This document shows, in pieces, positions 17,921 to 26,777 of a stretch of 64,000 nt of DNA. Under the pieces are notes generated by a model. That model worked only from the letters and a program-made list of their open reading frames with translations, had not been told where the DNA came from and made no database searches. The position numbers and the translations under genes were made by a program. This DNA comes from Chitinophagales bacterium (lineage in GTDB: Bacteria; Bacteroidota; Bacteroidia; Chitinophagales; Chitinophagaceae), in NCBI GenBank assembly GCA_017303395.1, contig JAFLBN010000002.1, forward strand, positions 356,166 to 420,165. The letters run 5' to 3'. Each line of letters begins with the position of its first letter. Within the stretch, counting starts at the first letter, position 1.

Positions 17921-18688
17921 TTAGTGCAGCGGGAAATCAAAATGAATACTATCTCCTTTATAAATGAAGTCGAGCGAACGCACTTGCCCCCAATTATCTG
18001 CTACAGTAGTATATGGCAAAACACCCGTAATAGAACCTATACCTATAGCTTTATAAAAATATTCGTACTTGCTATCGTAAGTATTTTGCATGTTCCAGGT
18101 TTTCAATTTGTACCCTGCAACATACCAATCTCCGTAAGAAACAATGTTCATTTCGGGCCATGCAAGGCAAGGCTTTACCTTTTTACTTGTATTTGTAGTA
18201 TCTGAAAAGTCTAATACCATATAATACTTTTCTTCTTCAGGTCTAAAGTTGTGTCCTGCATATACCTTTTTGGCTAACGTATCTTCTCTTAGTAAGAGCG
18301 TTAATTTCCTCTTACTAAGTTGTTTATAATATTCATCCATTAATGTATCCAAGTTATTGACAATGTTATACCAATAAGAATAAAAATGATAAGTATACCC
18401 GTCAATGATGGTGTCTTTGCCCAACGCCTCAATAGTAGTGTATATGTGGACAGCAGTATCTATATCGTAAGGTCCTAAATTGGGATTACTTACTGTCCAA
18501 TACTGATCATCGAACCACTCTTGAAAATGTCCTTGTGTATGTATGTACCATTTAGCATTTTTAGTAGGTATCAATGCAAAATCTGGTTCTGAATAAACTG
18601 CAGGTTTTGAAGGAGTAACGGCAGCTTCTTTTTTACAAGCCGTAAAAAGTACAGCAAATACTATCAGTGAATAGAGAACTTGTTTCAT
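17921..18688 (-). CDS. Hypothetical lipoprotein
   Basis: 255 residues with a clear lipobox (LFTACKK, Cys about residue 18). No family is recognised. The mature protein is rich in Trp and Tyr (KWYIHTQGHFQEWFDDQYW) and predicted beta strands. It ends 11 bases before the CWC gene and may share its transcript. Probably attached to a periplasmic or surface membrane face. Confidence 0.75.
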   Translation of the reverse strand: MKQVLYSLIVFAVLFTACKKEAAVTPSKPAVYSEPDFALIPTKNAKWYIHTQGHFQEWFDDQYWTVSNPNLGPYDIDTAVHIYTTIEALGKDTIIDGYTYHFYSYWYNIVNNLDTLMDEYYKQLSKRKLTLLLREDTLAKKVYAGHNFRPEEEKYYMVLDFSDTTNTSKKVKPCLAWPEMNIVSYGDWYVAGYKLKTWNMQNTYDSKYEYFYKAIGIGSITGVLPYTTVADNWGQVRSLDFIYKGDSIHFDFPLH

Positions 18689-18725
18689 TAGGTTTTGGTT
18701 TGACTATAAAAATAACTCACACCAA

Positions 18726-18754
18726 TAAAAAAGGCAACCGTTGTGGTTGCCTTT
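18726..18754 (-). terminator. Terminator after yebC
   Basis: Stem AAAGGCAACC / GGTTGCCTTT, 5-base loop, followed on the minus strand by TTTTATT. It lies 24 bases beyond the yebC stop codon. Confidence 0.75.
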
Positions 18755-18778
18755 CAATACTATATTACACAATAGTGA

Positions 18779-19489
18779 CTATCCCATGTTGTGGAACACT
18801 TGCTGCACGTCGTCGTCTTCCTCTACCCTTGCTATCAGCTTAAATACATCCTGTGCTTGCTCGTCTGTTACAGGTACTGTATTCAGTGGTATCCATTCCA
18901 GTTCAGAAGATATAGGTGTGATGCCTTTTTCTTCCAATGCTTTCTGCATGTTACCAAAGTCTTCGAATGCACAACGTACTATCAGTTTACCTTCGCTGTC
19001 TTCACCCAATTCTTCCAGACCGTAGTCTATCAATTCCAGTTCCATATCTTCTACGCTCAGCCCTTCAGGGTTCAGTTTAAATACACCCAAGTGTTTGAAA
19101 AGGAAACCTACAGAGCCACTGTTACCCAACGCACCACCACCTTTGTTGAAGTGAGAACGCACGTTGGCTACTGTACGAGTTGTATTATCGGTAGCTGTTA
19201 CTACCAATATAGCAACGCCATGCGGAGCATAACCTTCATACAGCACCTCGTCATAGTTGCTGGTATCTTTACCCATAGCATTCTTAATAGCAGCTTCAAT
19301 ACGGTCTTTCGGCATGTTGAAAGACTTGGCATTCTGCATTACACGACGCAGCATCGGGTTTGTATCAGGATCAGGGCCACCTTTCTTTACAGCAATTGCT
19401 ATTTCCTTACCAACGCGGGTAAATTGCTTTGCCATACGGTCGTAGCGGGCAAACATGGCAGACTTACGAACTTCAAATATCCTACCCAT
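18779..19489 (-). CDS. YebC/PmpR family translation or transcription regulator
   Basis: 236 residues with the family's N-terminal signature (KSAMFARYDRMAKQFTRVGKEIAIAVKKGG in part; NPMLRRVMQNAKSFNMPKDRIEAAIKNA) and the later EGYAPHGVAILVVTATDN and GSVGFLFKH motifs. YebC-type proteins were described as DNA-binding regulators; more recent work links the family to relief of ribosome stalling. Length is normal. It has its own promoter box and terminator. Confidence 0.93.
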   Translation of the reverse strand: MGRIFEVRKSAMFARYDRMAKQFTRVGKEIAIAVKKGGPDPDTNPMLRRVMQNAKSFNMPKDRIEAAIKNAMGKDTSNYDEVLYEGYAPHGVAILVVTATDNTTRTVANVRSHFNKGGGALGNSGSVGFLFKHLGVFKLNPEGLSVEDMELELIDYGLEELGEDSEGKLIVRCAFEDFGNMQKALEEKGITPISSELEWIPLNTVPVTDEQAQDVFKLIARVEEDDDVQQVFHNMG

Positions 19490-19527
19490 ATTATAATTAT
19501 ATCTTTTATTATTCAGTTTTCAGGCTG

Positions 19528-19535
19528 CAAAAATA
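19528..19535 (-). promoter_or_regulatory. -7 promoter box of yebC
   Basis: Minus strand TATTTTTGC, an exact TAnnTTTG match, about 38 bases before the yebC ATG. Confidence 0.55.
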
Positions 19536-19734
19536 ACAATCCTCTCCACGATGAGAAAATATTTTATATAAATAGGCAAAAGACAACATATTATTCCAAC
19601 TCATCAAATGGCCTGAAACCCTTTATAGCAAAGCATTACAAGCAAGGTTAACAATATGTTTGTAAACAGATGGTTAAGCGCTTGCCACATTTTTGGTTAA
19701 CCAGTTTTAAAGGCATCGTTAATCGAGGTTTAAA

Positions 19735-19768
19735 TTTTGGAGAAGGCTTGTTCGTACCCCCATATTTG
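19735..19768 (+). promoter_or_regulatory. Candidate promoter of the membrane microprotein gene
   Basis: TTTTG at 19735-19739 (-33 type) and CATATTTG at 19761-19768 (one mismatch to TAnnTTTG) are 21 bases apart, a fitting spacing for Bacteroidota. Transcription would start near 19775 and give an A/C-rich leader of about 75 bases with a small CTGCC/GGCAG hairpin at about 19802-19814. Confidence 0.5.
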
Positions 19769-19849
19769 TATCAACAAAGCAAAAAACACAAAACAAAACA
19801 CCTGCCACGGCAGCCTTTCAAAACAAAACACAAATAAAAAACACAAGTC

Positions 19850-19948
19850 ATGCAACAAGCTATCGACATCCGCAAAAATGAAACTTCTCAAAAAATTTTG
19901 TTGTTTGTTTCTATCATCATGTGTGTGGTATTGGCAGTGAATTTGTAA
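19850..19948 (+). CDS. 32-residue putative membrane microprotein
   Basis: ATG-to-TAA frame encoding MQQAIDIRKNETSQKI followed by a strongly hydrophobic helix (LLFVSIIMCVVLAVNL). It would be a single-span protein with a short positively charged cytoplasmic N-terminus. Support: a spaced promoter upstream at 19735-19768, an A-rich leader and typical AAAAAACACAAGTC context before the ATG, and a strong terminator-like hairpin starting 8 bases after the stop. No known family. It is below the size limit of most gene callers. The gap 19490-20118 otherwise holds only the promoter and terminators listed. Confidence 0.55.
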   Translation: MQQAIDIRKNETSQKILLFVSIIMCVVLAVNL

Positions 19949-19955
19949 GGCTTGA

Positions 19956-20008
19956 AAACCGGGTAGTGGTTTTCTTGCGATGATGTTCCGCTGCCCGGTT
20001 TATTCTTT
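19956..20008 (+). terminator. Terminator-like hairpin after the microprotein gene
   Basis: 14-bp stem (AAACCGGGTAGTGG / CCGCTGCCCGGTTT, two G-U pairs), 18-base loop, then TATTCTTT. It begins 8 bases after the stop at 19948. Confidence 0.65.
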
Positions 20009-20037
20009 AGTTCTCTCTTATCCTCTATATGTAACAG

Positions 20038-20068
20038 AGCCCCTTTCCAGGGGCTTTATTATTTTATT
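20038..20068 (+). terminator. Second terminator-like hairpin
   Basis: AGCCCC / GGGGCT stem, 6-base loop, followed by TTATTATTTTATT. It stands about 30 bases after the previous hairpin and 50 bases before the subtilase ATG. It could be a tandem terminator for the microprotein unit or an attenuator ahead of the subtilase gene. Confidence 0.5.
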
Positions 20069-20118
20069 AGCTACCTTTATAAAGACTATTATCTGTTCGT
20101 ACATCAACAAACAAGCGT

Positions 20119-22368
20119 ATGAAGAAACATACAATCGTATTATCAGCCCTGCTATTGTCATTTGCATTGGCAACGAATGCACAAACAAATGCAGAAAGAG
20201 CCAAACTATCGCCATCTACCCAGCTATTCATTAAAGATTTACACAATACAAAAACTATACCTGCATCATATGTATATCGCAAAGATGCACAGGGCAATGT
20301 GTGTGTTGCTGGTATGATAAAGGTTAGCCCGTCAGTAGATGCCGCAACAATAGAAACATTGGGTGTACATATTGGTACAAAAGCGGGCAAGATATGGACA
20401 GTCTCTGTACCGTTGCAGAAAATTGAGTCATTCACACAGATAAAAGGTATTGACTATATAGAATTGGATTTACCAATAGCGCCAGATATGGATGCTGCAC
20501 GTACGGTAACCAAAACAGACTCTGTACATGGCGGCTACGCACCGCTTACTATGCCATATACAGGCAAAAATGTGGTTGTAGGCATCATTGATGCAGGTTT
20601 TGATTATAACCACCCTACTAATAAAGATACCAGTGGCAATGTATGGCGCATAAAAAAGGTTTGGGAACAGAAAGCTACCGGCACTGCCCCATCAGGGTTT
20701 TCTTATGGCAATGAGATAACCAGTACAGCTACAATGCAATCTACAGGCACTGACCTAGCACAGTTTTCGCATGGTGCACATGTGGCAGGCATTGCTGCTG
20801 GTAGCGGATATGGCAGCACCGGCAACAGCCAATACAGAGGAATAGCTTTTGAAAGCGACATGGTCTTTATTGGTATCACACCCGATTCTACTCAATGGAC
20901 AAATACTGGCATGTCTGATATTATTGACGGCATGAACTATATATACACCTATGCATCGTCTGTAGGTAAACCCGCAGTTGCCAACCTAAGCTGGGGGTGT
21001 ACCGTAGGTCCGCACGACGGTAATTCACTGTTCAGCCAAGCATGCGATGCGCTTACGGGCAAGGGTAAAATATTTGTGTGTTCTGCAGGTAACAATGGCA
21101 CGAACAATATACATCTTGCAAAAACTTTTACGGGTAGCGATACCATCATCCGTACAGAACTAACACTGGCATCGGGCATGAAAAACACATGGGTTGATAT
21201 TTGGGGAGATACTTCCAAAAGTTTTTGTACCAAATTCAGCCTTTATAATGGCAGTACGGAAACGGCAAATACGGGTTTCGTGTGCCTGAATAATTCCACT
21301 AATTCATTTGCGCTTGTAGGCTCTGACGGTGATACATGTTTTGTAGATATTGTAACAGAAGCATCATCTTTTAATAATAAACCTCGCAACCTGCTTCGTG
21401 TATATAGCAAAACAACAAACCAACTGATGGTATCTGTAAAAGGCACAGACGGTACTATAGATATGTGGACTGGTTATGTACAAAAAACCCGTGGGCTTTA
21501 TGGCAGTTTTGCGTCTGGCATTGTTGGTACAACTAGCGGTAATAATATCATGACTGTAGGCGACATGGCTAGTACACGCTCAGCAGTAGCCGTAGCATCT
21601 TTTGCTTCTAAAATCAGCTTTACGAATATGACAGGCGGCAGTATGAGTTATGCATCTTATGTAAATGCCAATGGTAAATTAGCACCATATTCAAGCCGCG
21701 GACCGTCTGCAGATTTCAGGACAAAACCTGATATTGCCGCACCAGGATTAATGATAGGTTCAGGCGTCAGTACGTTTGACGATGAATATAAACCATCAGG
21801 GGGTAGTGCAGACCATTTGGTAGCATCTTATCTGAACCCAAGCGATGGCAAGACTTACTACTACGCCATGCTAACAGGTACTTCTATGTCTTCTCCTGTT
21901 GTAGCAGGTATTGTATCGCTGATGCTGCAGGCAAATCCGAACCTGACACCTGCACAGGTAATTGAAGCACTGAAGGCAACAGCCATACACGACAATTATA
22001 CCGGACTGGCAACACCAAATGGCAACAATAACTGGGGGCATGGTAAGGTAAATGCATTTGCAGCAGTAGCCAAGGCAATACAATACCTTGGTACAGAAAA
22101 TATCCCATCGCAAGTTGCGGGCATAAACATCTACCCTAACCCAAACAAAGGAGCATTTGTGGTTGAATACAATGCAACCACCGCAGAAACGATAGACATC
22201 AGCATTACTGATATATCAGGAAGGATAGTATCTGTACAACATACTAAAGCCAATGCAGGTAAGAATGAAATACCATGCAATATGCAACGCTACGCAAGTG
22301 GATTGTACATGATAACAATCAACTCACCATCGCAAGGCAATAAAGTAATGAAGATGATAATAGAATAA
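20119..22368 (+). CDS. Secreted S8 (subtilisin-like) protease with T9SS sorting tail
   Basis: 749 residues: signal peptide (to TNAQ), an N-terminal prodomain-like region, then the catalytic triad Asp158 (GIIDAGFDYNHP), His218 (FSHGAHVAGIAAG) and Ser589 (GTSMSSPVVAGIVSLML). The gap between His and Ser is long and holds an inserted domain (about 320-460), as in many surface subtilases. The last 80 residues are a T9SS type A sorting domain (GINIYPNPNKGAFVVEY to VMKMIIE). Expected to be exported across the outer membrane and attached or released. A near-match -7 box TACCTTTA lies at 20072-20079. Confidence 0.92.
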   Translation: MKKHTIVLSALLLSFALATNAQTNAERAKLSPSTQLFIKDLHNTKTIPASYVYRKDAQGNVCVAGMIKVSPSVDAATIETLGVHIGTKAGKIWTVSVPLQKIESFTQIKGIDYIELDLPIAPDMDAARTVTKTDSVHGGYAPLTMPYTGKNVVVGIIDAGFDYNHPTNKDTSGNVWRIKKVWEQKATGTAPSGFSYGNEITSTATMQSTGTDLAQFSHGAHVAGIAAGSGYGSTGNSQYRGIAFESDMVFIGITPDSTQWTNTGMSDIIDGMNYIYTYASSVGKPAVANLSWGCTVGPHDGNSLFSQACDALTGKGKIFVCSAGNNGTNNIHLAKTFTGSDTIIRTELTLASGMKNTWVDIWGDTSKSFCTKFSLYNGSTETANTGFVCLNNSTNSFALVGSDGDTCFVDIVTEASSFNNKPRNLLRVYSKTTNQLMVSVKGTDGTIDMWTGYVQKTRGLYGSFASGIVGTTSGNNIMTVGDMASTRSAVAVASFASKISFTNMTGGSMSYASYVNANGKLAPYSSRGPSADFRTKPDIAAPGLMIGSGVSTFDDEYKPSGGSADHLVASYLNPSDGKTYYYAMLTGTSMSSPVVAGIVSLMLQANPNLTPAQVIEALKATAIHDNYTGLATPNGNNNWGHGKVNAFAAVAKAIQYLGTENIPSQVAGINIYPNPNKGAFVVEYNATTAETIDISITDISGRIVSVQHTKANAGKNEIPCNMQRYASGLYMITINSPSQGNKVMKMIIE

Positions 22369-22387
22369 GAATGATGCACAATAAAAT

Positions 22388-22414
22388 AAAAAGAGCGGGT
22401 AATCCGCTCTTTTT
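22388..22414. terminator. Bidirectional terminator between the subtilase and rsmG
   Basis: 11-bp stem AAAAAGAGCGG / CCGCTCTTTTT with loop GTAAT and T-runs on both strands. It serves the two convergent genes; its right edge touches the rsmG stop codon. Confidence 0.85.
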
Positions 22415-23039
22415 ATTTCTTTACGTATATCACATACTTATCTTCAAACATCGGCTCCGGAAATATGTCGTGCAAATCCCAGGCAGTAGGCTTTAAGCCC
22501 GATGCTTTTATTTCTTCTTTAAGGTCTCCTCCCTTCAGGCATATCAGCCCGTTAGGTAGTTCTTCGCTACGTTGTCCTTTGCGCAGTAATGGGTTTATCC
22601 ATTTCCACAATTCGCCTAATGGTGCAACAGCACGAGACACCGCATAATCGAAGGTTCGGTCTTTTATTTCCTCTACCCTACTATGTACGGCGGTTACATT
22701 TTTTAACCCTATTGCATCTGCTACACCTTGCACCACTTTTATCTTCTTGCCTATACTATCGCTCAGCAAAAACTCTACTTCTGGAAACATAATAGCCAAC
22801 GGAATACCGGGGAAACCGCCACCTGTGCCGATATCTACTACTTGTGTACCATCCTCAAACGTGCATACGGCCGCGATAGCCATAGAATGCAGTACATGCC
22901 TTGTATACAAAGAGTCTATATCCTTGCGGGATATCACGTTTATTTTCTCGTTCCAGTCTTTATATAGTTCCTCCAGTTGTCCCAATTGTTGTAATTGGTT
23001 GTCTGTAAAGTCACTGAAGTATTTTAGTATTACGTCCAC
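22413..23039 (-). CDS. rsmG: 16S rRNA (guanine527-N7)-methyltransferase
   Basis: 208 residues, the usual size. It shows the RsmG start (YKDWNEKINVISRKDIDSLYTRHVLHS), the SAM-binding loop VVDIGTGGGFPGIPLAI, and the substrate-region motif FDYAVSRAVAPLGELWKW. It methylates G527 of 16S rRNA. The start is GTG at 23039, overlapping the last 10 bases of the glycosyltransferase gene upstream, so the pair is probably co-translated. Confidence 0.94.
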   Translation of the reverse strand: MDVILKYFSDFTDNQLQQLGQLEELYKDWNEKINVISRKDIDSLYTRHVLHSMAIAAVCTFEDGTQVVDIGTGGGFPGIPLAIMFPEVEFLLSDSIGKKIKVVQGVADAIGLKNVTAVHSRVEEIKDRTFDYAVSRAVAPLGELWKWINPLLRKGQRSEELPNGLICLKGGDLKEEIKASGLKPTAWDLHDIFPEPMFEDKYVIYVKK

Positions 23040-24166
23040 CTTTGTTTATTTTTAAGCAGTATATACGGCGAAAGCGCAAAGTTATATATCATCCAGCCTA
23101 TATCTGCCAATATGAAAAGGAATATATTATGCTGCTGTCCCGTTAAGCGGCAGGCACGCTGTTGAATTATAATATTAATGACTAACCTGACAGCCATTAC
23201 ACCCAATGCCAATTGCCACATTTCGGTAAATAACAACATAAGAAAACTAAACCACACAAAGCTGTGCGTTAAAGCATACAATCCAAGTAACAGCTTTGTA
23301 CTTGTTTTATAGTACTTGCCCGTAGATACATGGCGTTGCTTTTGTTGCAACCAATCTGCCCAGGTAGTTTTTGCAGCGCTTGTTGTTATGGAAGAAGGTG
23401 TAGCAACGATAGCTATATTGTGGCCATCCGCTACCGCATTTACCAGTAAATCATCATCGCCGGATGGCAGCTTAGACCATTCGGGAGATTGTTGCGCCTT
23501 CTTCATGGCAGCTTTAGTGCATGCCAGATTTCTACCAACAGCCATATAGGGCATACCCGACAATGTGTACCCGGTATATTGAATAAAAGTATGCAAGGTC
23601 TCCCAACGGATAAAACCATTCAACAATGAGCTATCTGCCTTGTAAGCTCCAAAACCTGCTACGAGCTGCTTCCCCTTGTGTAGTGATGCCACCATCTGCA
23701 TCAGCCAACTATCACTGGCAGGCGTACAGTCTGCATCTGTTAATAGCAAAAAATCACTATCCGCAATTGTCAATGCCTTGCTTAGCGCAAACTTCTTACC
23801 AGGAAATACCCCTACATCCTGAGGAGATATATGTATAATATTCAGATTCGGATGCAAAGATTTGAACCCTTCCAGCACATTGGCGGTATCATCGTCAGAT
23901 GCATCATTTACCACAATTACCTTATACATACTAATACCCGAGGCATTACTGTATCTTTGCGCCATTATTGCAGGCAGGTTGTTTCGCAGATTGGCAGCTT
24001 CGTTTTTTGCACAGATGATGATGGTAACGGGTTGAGGGTCAGTAATAGAGGTGTCATCTTCATCGGGCAACGAAAACAGCTGCACAAAGAAAAAGAGCGT
24101 ATATGCCAACTGAATGGTAATACATAATAGAAAAACAGGAACTAATACCTCGCCGAACACAACCAC
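23030..24166 (-). CDS. Membrane-anchored family 2 glycosyltransferase
   Basis: About 378 residues. An N-terminal membrane helix is followed by a GT-A domain: VTIIICAKNEAANLRNNLPAI, VIVVNDASDDDT (donor Asp), LLLTDADCTPASDSW (DXD-like DAD), SGDDDLLVNAVADGHN and a WLQQKQRHVSTGKYY motif equivalent to Q/RXXRW. Two or three C-terminal membrane segments follow. It resembles chitin/cellulose-synthase-like GT2 enzymes that add sugars to membrane acceptors. The frame opens at TTG 24205, inside the divergent tgt gene; GTG at 24166 is chosen to avoid that overlap. Start uncertain. Confidence 0.82.
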   Translation of the reverse strand: MVVFGEVLVPVFLLCITIQLAYTLFFFVQLFSLPDEDDTSITDPQPVTIIICAKNEAANLRNNLPAIMAQRYSNASGISMYKVIVVNDASDDDTANVLEGFKSLHPNLNIIHISPQDVGVFPGKKFALSKALTIADSDFLLLTDADCTPASDSWLMQMVASLHKGKQLVAGFGAYKADSSLLNGFIRWETLHTFIQYTGYTLSGMPYMAVGRNLACTKAAMKKAQQSPEWSKLPSGDDDLLVNAVADGHNIAIVATPSSITTSAAKTTWADWLQQKQRHVSTGKYYKTSTKLLLGLYALTHSFVWFSFLMLLFTEMWQLALGVMAVRLVINIIIQQRACRLTGQQHNIFLFILADIGWMIYNFALSPYILLKNKQRWT

Positions 24167-24183
24167 AAAGAAAGAAAAACAGA

Positions 24184-25314
24184 ATGGAATTTGAATTATC
24201 TGCAAGAGATAATAACAGCAAAGCTCGTGCAGGCGTCATAACAACGGCACACGGAAAGATAGAAACGCCCATTTTTATGCCTGTAGGTACAGTGGGTAGT
24301 GTAAAAGCAGTGACCCAACAACAACTGAAAAAAGAAGTACAGGCACAGATAATACTTGGCAATACTTACCATTTGTATCTGCGTCCGGGCATTGACGTGC
24401 TGGAACAGGCAGGTGGCTTGCACAAATTCAATGGCTGGGATAAGCCTATACTAACGGATAGCGGTGGTTATCAGGTTTTCTCGCTTGCCAATAACAGGAA
24501 ACTTAAAGAAGAAGGAGCTGTTTTCCAGTCTCATATCGATGGTTCGAGGCATTTGTTTACACCGGAGAACGTTATAGACATACAGCGTTCGATCGGTGCG
24601 GATATAATAATGGCTTTTGATGAATGTCCACCCTACCCGAGTGATTATGAGTACGCCCGCAAATCGATGGAATTGACCCACCGTTGGCTGGCACGTTGTG
24701 TGAACCGCATGAATGAAACTGAGCCTAAATACGGTTATGAGCAAACACTGTTCCCTATTGTACAGGGCAGCACATACAAGGACCTGCGTCAGGTATCCAG
24801 CCAATTTATAGCAGATATGGATTGTGATGGTAATGCTATTGGCGGCCTGAGTGTGGGCGAACCCGAAGAGATGATGTATGAGATGTGCGGACTGTGTTGT
24901 GACATACTACCTGAAGAAAAACCACGTTATCTGATGGGTGTAGGCACACCATGGAATATATTGGAGAACATATCGTTAGGTATAGACATGTTTGACTGTG
25001 TAATGCCTACCCGCAATGGTCGTAATGGCATGCTCTTTACCAGCAAGGGTGTAATAAATATTAAGAATAAGAAATGGGCTACGGACTTCAGCCCGATAGA
25101 TGACGGTATAGAATGCCCTACCAGCAACTACTATAGCAAGGCATACCTGCGTCACCTGATGGTATCGAGTGAGATACTGGCACTGCAGATTGCCAGCATA
25201 CACAACCTTGCTTTTTACCTGCATTTGGTAAAACAGGCACGCGAACATATTTTGCAGGGCGATTTCAACAGTTGGAAAAACGAAATGATACCTGTATTAA
25301 AACAAAGGCTGTAA
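24184..25314 (+). CDS. tgt: Queuine/preQ1 tRNA-guanine transglycosylase
   Basis: 376 residues, the normal length. Motifs: GNTYHLYLRPG, LTDSGGYQVFSL (first catalytic Asp region), FDECPPYPSDYEYARKSMELT, VQGSTYKDLR, GGLSVGEP, YLMGVGTPWNILE and FDCVMPTRNGRNG (nucleophile Asp). The usual zinc-site cysteines appear altered in the C-terminal part (PTSNYYSKAYLRHL has no visible CXCXXC), worth noting. It inserts preQ1 into tRNA at position 34. It overlaps or nearly touches the divergent glycosyltransferase and is followed closely by an lptG-like gene. Confidence 0.93.
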   Translation: MEFELSARDNNSKARAGVITTAHGKIETPIFMPVGTVGSVKAVTQQQLKKEVQAQIILGNTYHLYLRPGIDVLEQAGGLHKFNGWDKPILTDSGGYQVFSLANNRKLKEEGAVFQSHIDGSRHLFTPENVIDIQRSIGADIIMAFDECPPYPSDYEYARKSMELTHRWLARCVNRMNETEPKYGYEQTLFPIVQGSTYKDLRQVSSQFIADMDCDGNAIGGLSVGEPEEMMYEMCGLCCDILPEEKPRYLMGVGTPWNILENISLGIDMFDCVMPTRNGRNGMLFTSKGVINIKNKKWATDFSPIDDGIECPTSNYYSKAYLRHLMVSSEILALQIASIHNLAFYLHLVKQAREHILQGDFNSWKNEMIPVLKQRL

Positions 25315-25323
25315 AAGCACTAG

Positions 25324-26397
25324 ATGAAGAAACTGGATTGGTATATAGTTAAGAAGTTTGTAGCAACTTTCTTTTTCGCCATTATGATACTGGCGGTAGT
25401 AGCCTGTGTTATAGACTTGTCTGAAAAGATGGAGGATTTCGTGGCTAAGAAAGCACCTACACTTGCTATCCTCAATTACTTCAAGAACTTCATACCGCAT
25501 ATATCAGCACTACTGTTTCCTCTGTTTATTTTCATAGCCACTATATTCTTTACTTCAAGGTTAGCCTATAAATCCGAGATCATCGCCATACTGGCATCCG
25601 GGGTTTCATTTCAGCGTTTTTTACGTCCCTATGTGATTGGTGCGGCATTTCTCTGTACACTTTCATTGGTATCCAACCACTTTATAGTACCACAGGCCAA
25701 TAAACAACGCCTTGCTTTTGAAAATAAGTATATACATACTGCTGCTTTTGCATCGGACAGAAACGTGCACCTACGCCTGTCTAAGAACTTGTATGTATAC
25801 ATGATGACCTATGACTACAAAGCCAATATCGGTTATCATTTTAGTGCAGAACTGATTGACAGCAGCAACCTGCACTACAAAGTGATAGCAGGGCATGTAA
25901 ACTATGATAGCATCAAACATCAATATCACCTTTACGAGGTTCGGATACGATACAACGACGGAATTAATGAGAGGCTTGTATTGAAGAATGATACCATCAT
26001 GTCATTCCCTTTTAAACCAAGAGATCTTGAGGAAGATGAGGCTGTAAAAGACGCACTTACCACACCTGAACTGAACAAATACATAGCGCGTGAAAAACTA
26101 CGCGGAAGGGAGACCCTGAATTTCTTTTATATAGAAAAATACCGCCGAACTGCGCAGCCGTTTGCAGGCTTTATACTTACCATGATTGGCGTATGTATAG
26201 CAAGCCGTAAAGTACGCGGTGGTAGTGGGTTGCACCTGGCAATGGGCATTGTAATAAGCGCCCTGTACATTATGGCCATGCAGTTTACCACTACATTCTC
26301 TACCAAGGCAGGGCTAAACCCGATATTGGCTGTTTGGATACCCAATTTCATCTTCGGTATAGTAGCATTATTGCTATACCGCAGACAAATAAAATAA
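25324..26397 (+). CDS. LptG/LptF-like (YjgP/YjgQ) permease
   Basis: 357 residues with six membrane segments, three before and three after a periplasmic beta-rich domain (residues about 125-260). The start MKKLDWYIVKKFVATFFF and the helix-2 segment LLFPLFIFIATIFFTSRLAYKSEIIAILASGVSF (in part) fit the family, in which two such subunits carry lipopolysaccharide from the inner membrane toward the Lpt bridge. Whether LptF or LptG cannot be told. It begins 9 bases after the tgt stop, so the two form an operon, an arrangement common in Bacteroidota. Confidence 0.9.
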   Translation: MKKLDWYIVKKFVATFFFAIMILAVVACVIDLSEKMEDFVAKKAPTLAILNYFKNFIPHISALLFPLFIFIATIFFTSRLAYKSEIIAILASGVSFQRFLRPYVIGAAFLCTLSLVSNHFIVPQANKQRLAFENKYIHTAAFASDRNVHLRLSKNLYVYMMTYDYKANIGYHFSAELIDSSNLHYKVIAGHVNYDSIKHQYHLYEVRIRYNDGINERLVLKNDTIMSFPFKPRDLEEDEAVKDALTTPELNKYIAREKLRGRETLNFFYIEKYRRTAQPFAGFILTMIGVCIASRKVRGGSGLHLAMGIVISALYIMAMQFTTTFSTKAGLNPILAVWIPNFIFGIVALLLYRRQIK

Positions 26398-26414
26398 CCC
26401 TCAGTATTTTGTAA

Positions 26415-26777
26415 TTAATGCAAGTGAGCGTAGCTGTTATTGCGCCTATTTAGTACCACTTTTACGGTACACAAGAAGTCGTTGGTGGACTTATCAATAA
26501 TCCTTTTACAACCCTTAGTGAAACGAGGAGAACGACGGCCTCTGTCTTCCTTGTAGTCTTCGCGTATCCAGATGGCTCTGCGGCTAAGGTCATCGTGCAA
26601 TGCACGGACTCTATCCATAAGCTCATCAAAAGAAGGTGTGATACCTGTTTGCTCTATTTGATCGTATAATTCCGATACGTAAGCATTGGTTACATTCTCT
26701 GCCAAACGAGAGAACATATCCAAAAACGGGCGCTGCCCTTTCAGGTAGTCGGTTATATTTGCTATTACATTATTCAT
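26415..26777 (-). CDS. Hypothetical protein
   Basis: 120 residues, no signal peptide, no known family recognised. The N-terminal two thirds look helical (ITDYLKGQRPFLDMFSRLAENV; SFDELMDRVRALHDDLSRRAIWI), the rest is basic (RGRRSPRFTKGCKRIIDK). A soluble, possibly nucleic-acid-contacting protein. It is tail-to-tail with the lptG-like gene. The 160 bases between it and dusB show no feature. Confidence 0.65.
   Translation of the reverse strand: MNNVIANITDYLKGQRPFLDMFSRLAENVTNAYVSELYDQIEQTGITPSFDELMDRVRALHDDLSRRAIWIREDYKEDRGRRSPRFTKGCKRIIDKSTNDFLCTVKVVLNRRNNSYAHLH

Noticed and set aside
18791-19651. Plus-strand frame of 286 codons opposite yebC
   Set aside because: Aromatic- and Cys-rich shadow of YebC without domain signals; it runs through the yebC promoter.
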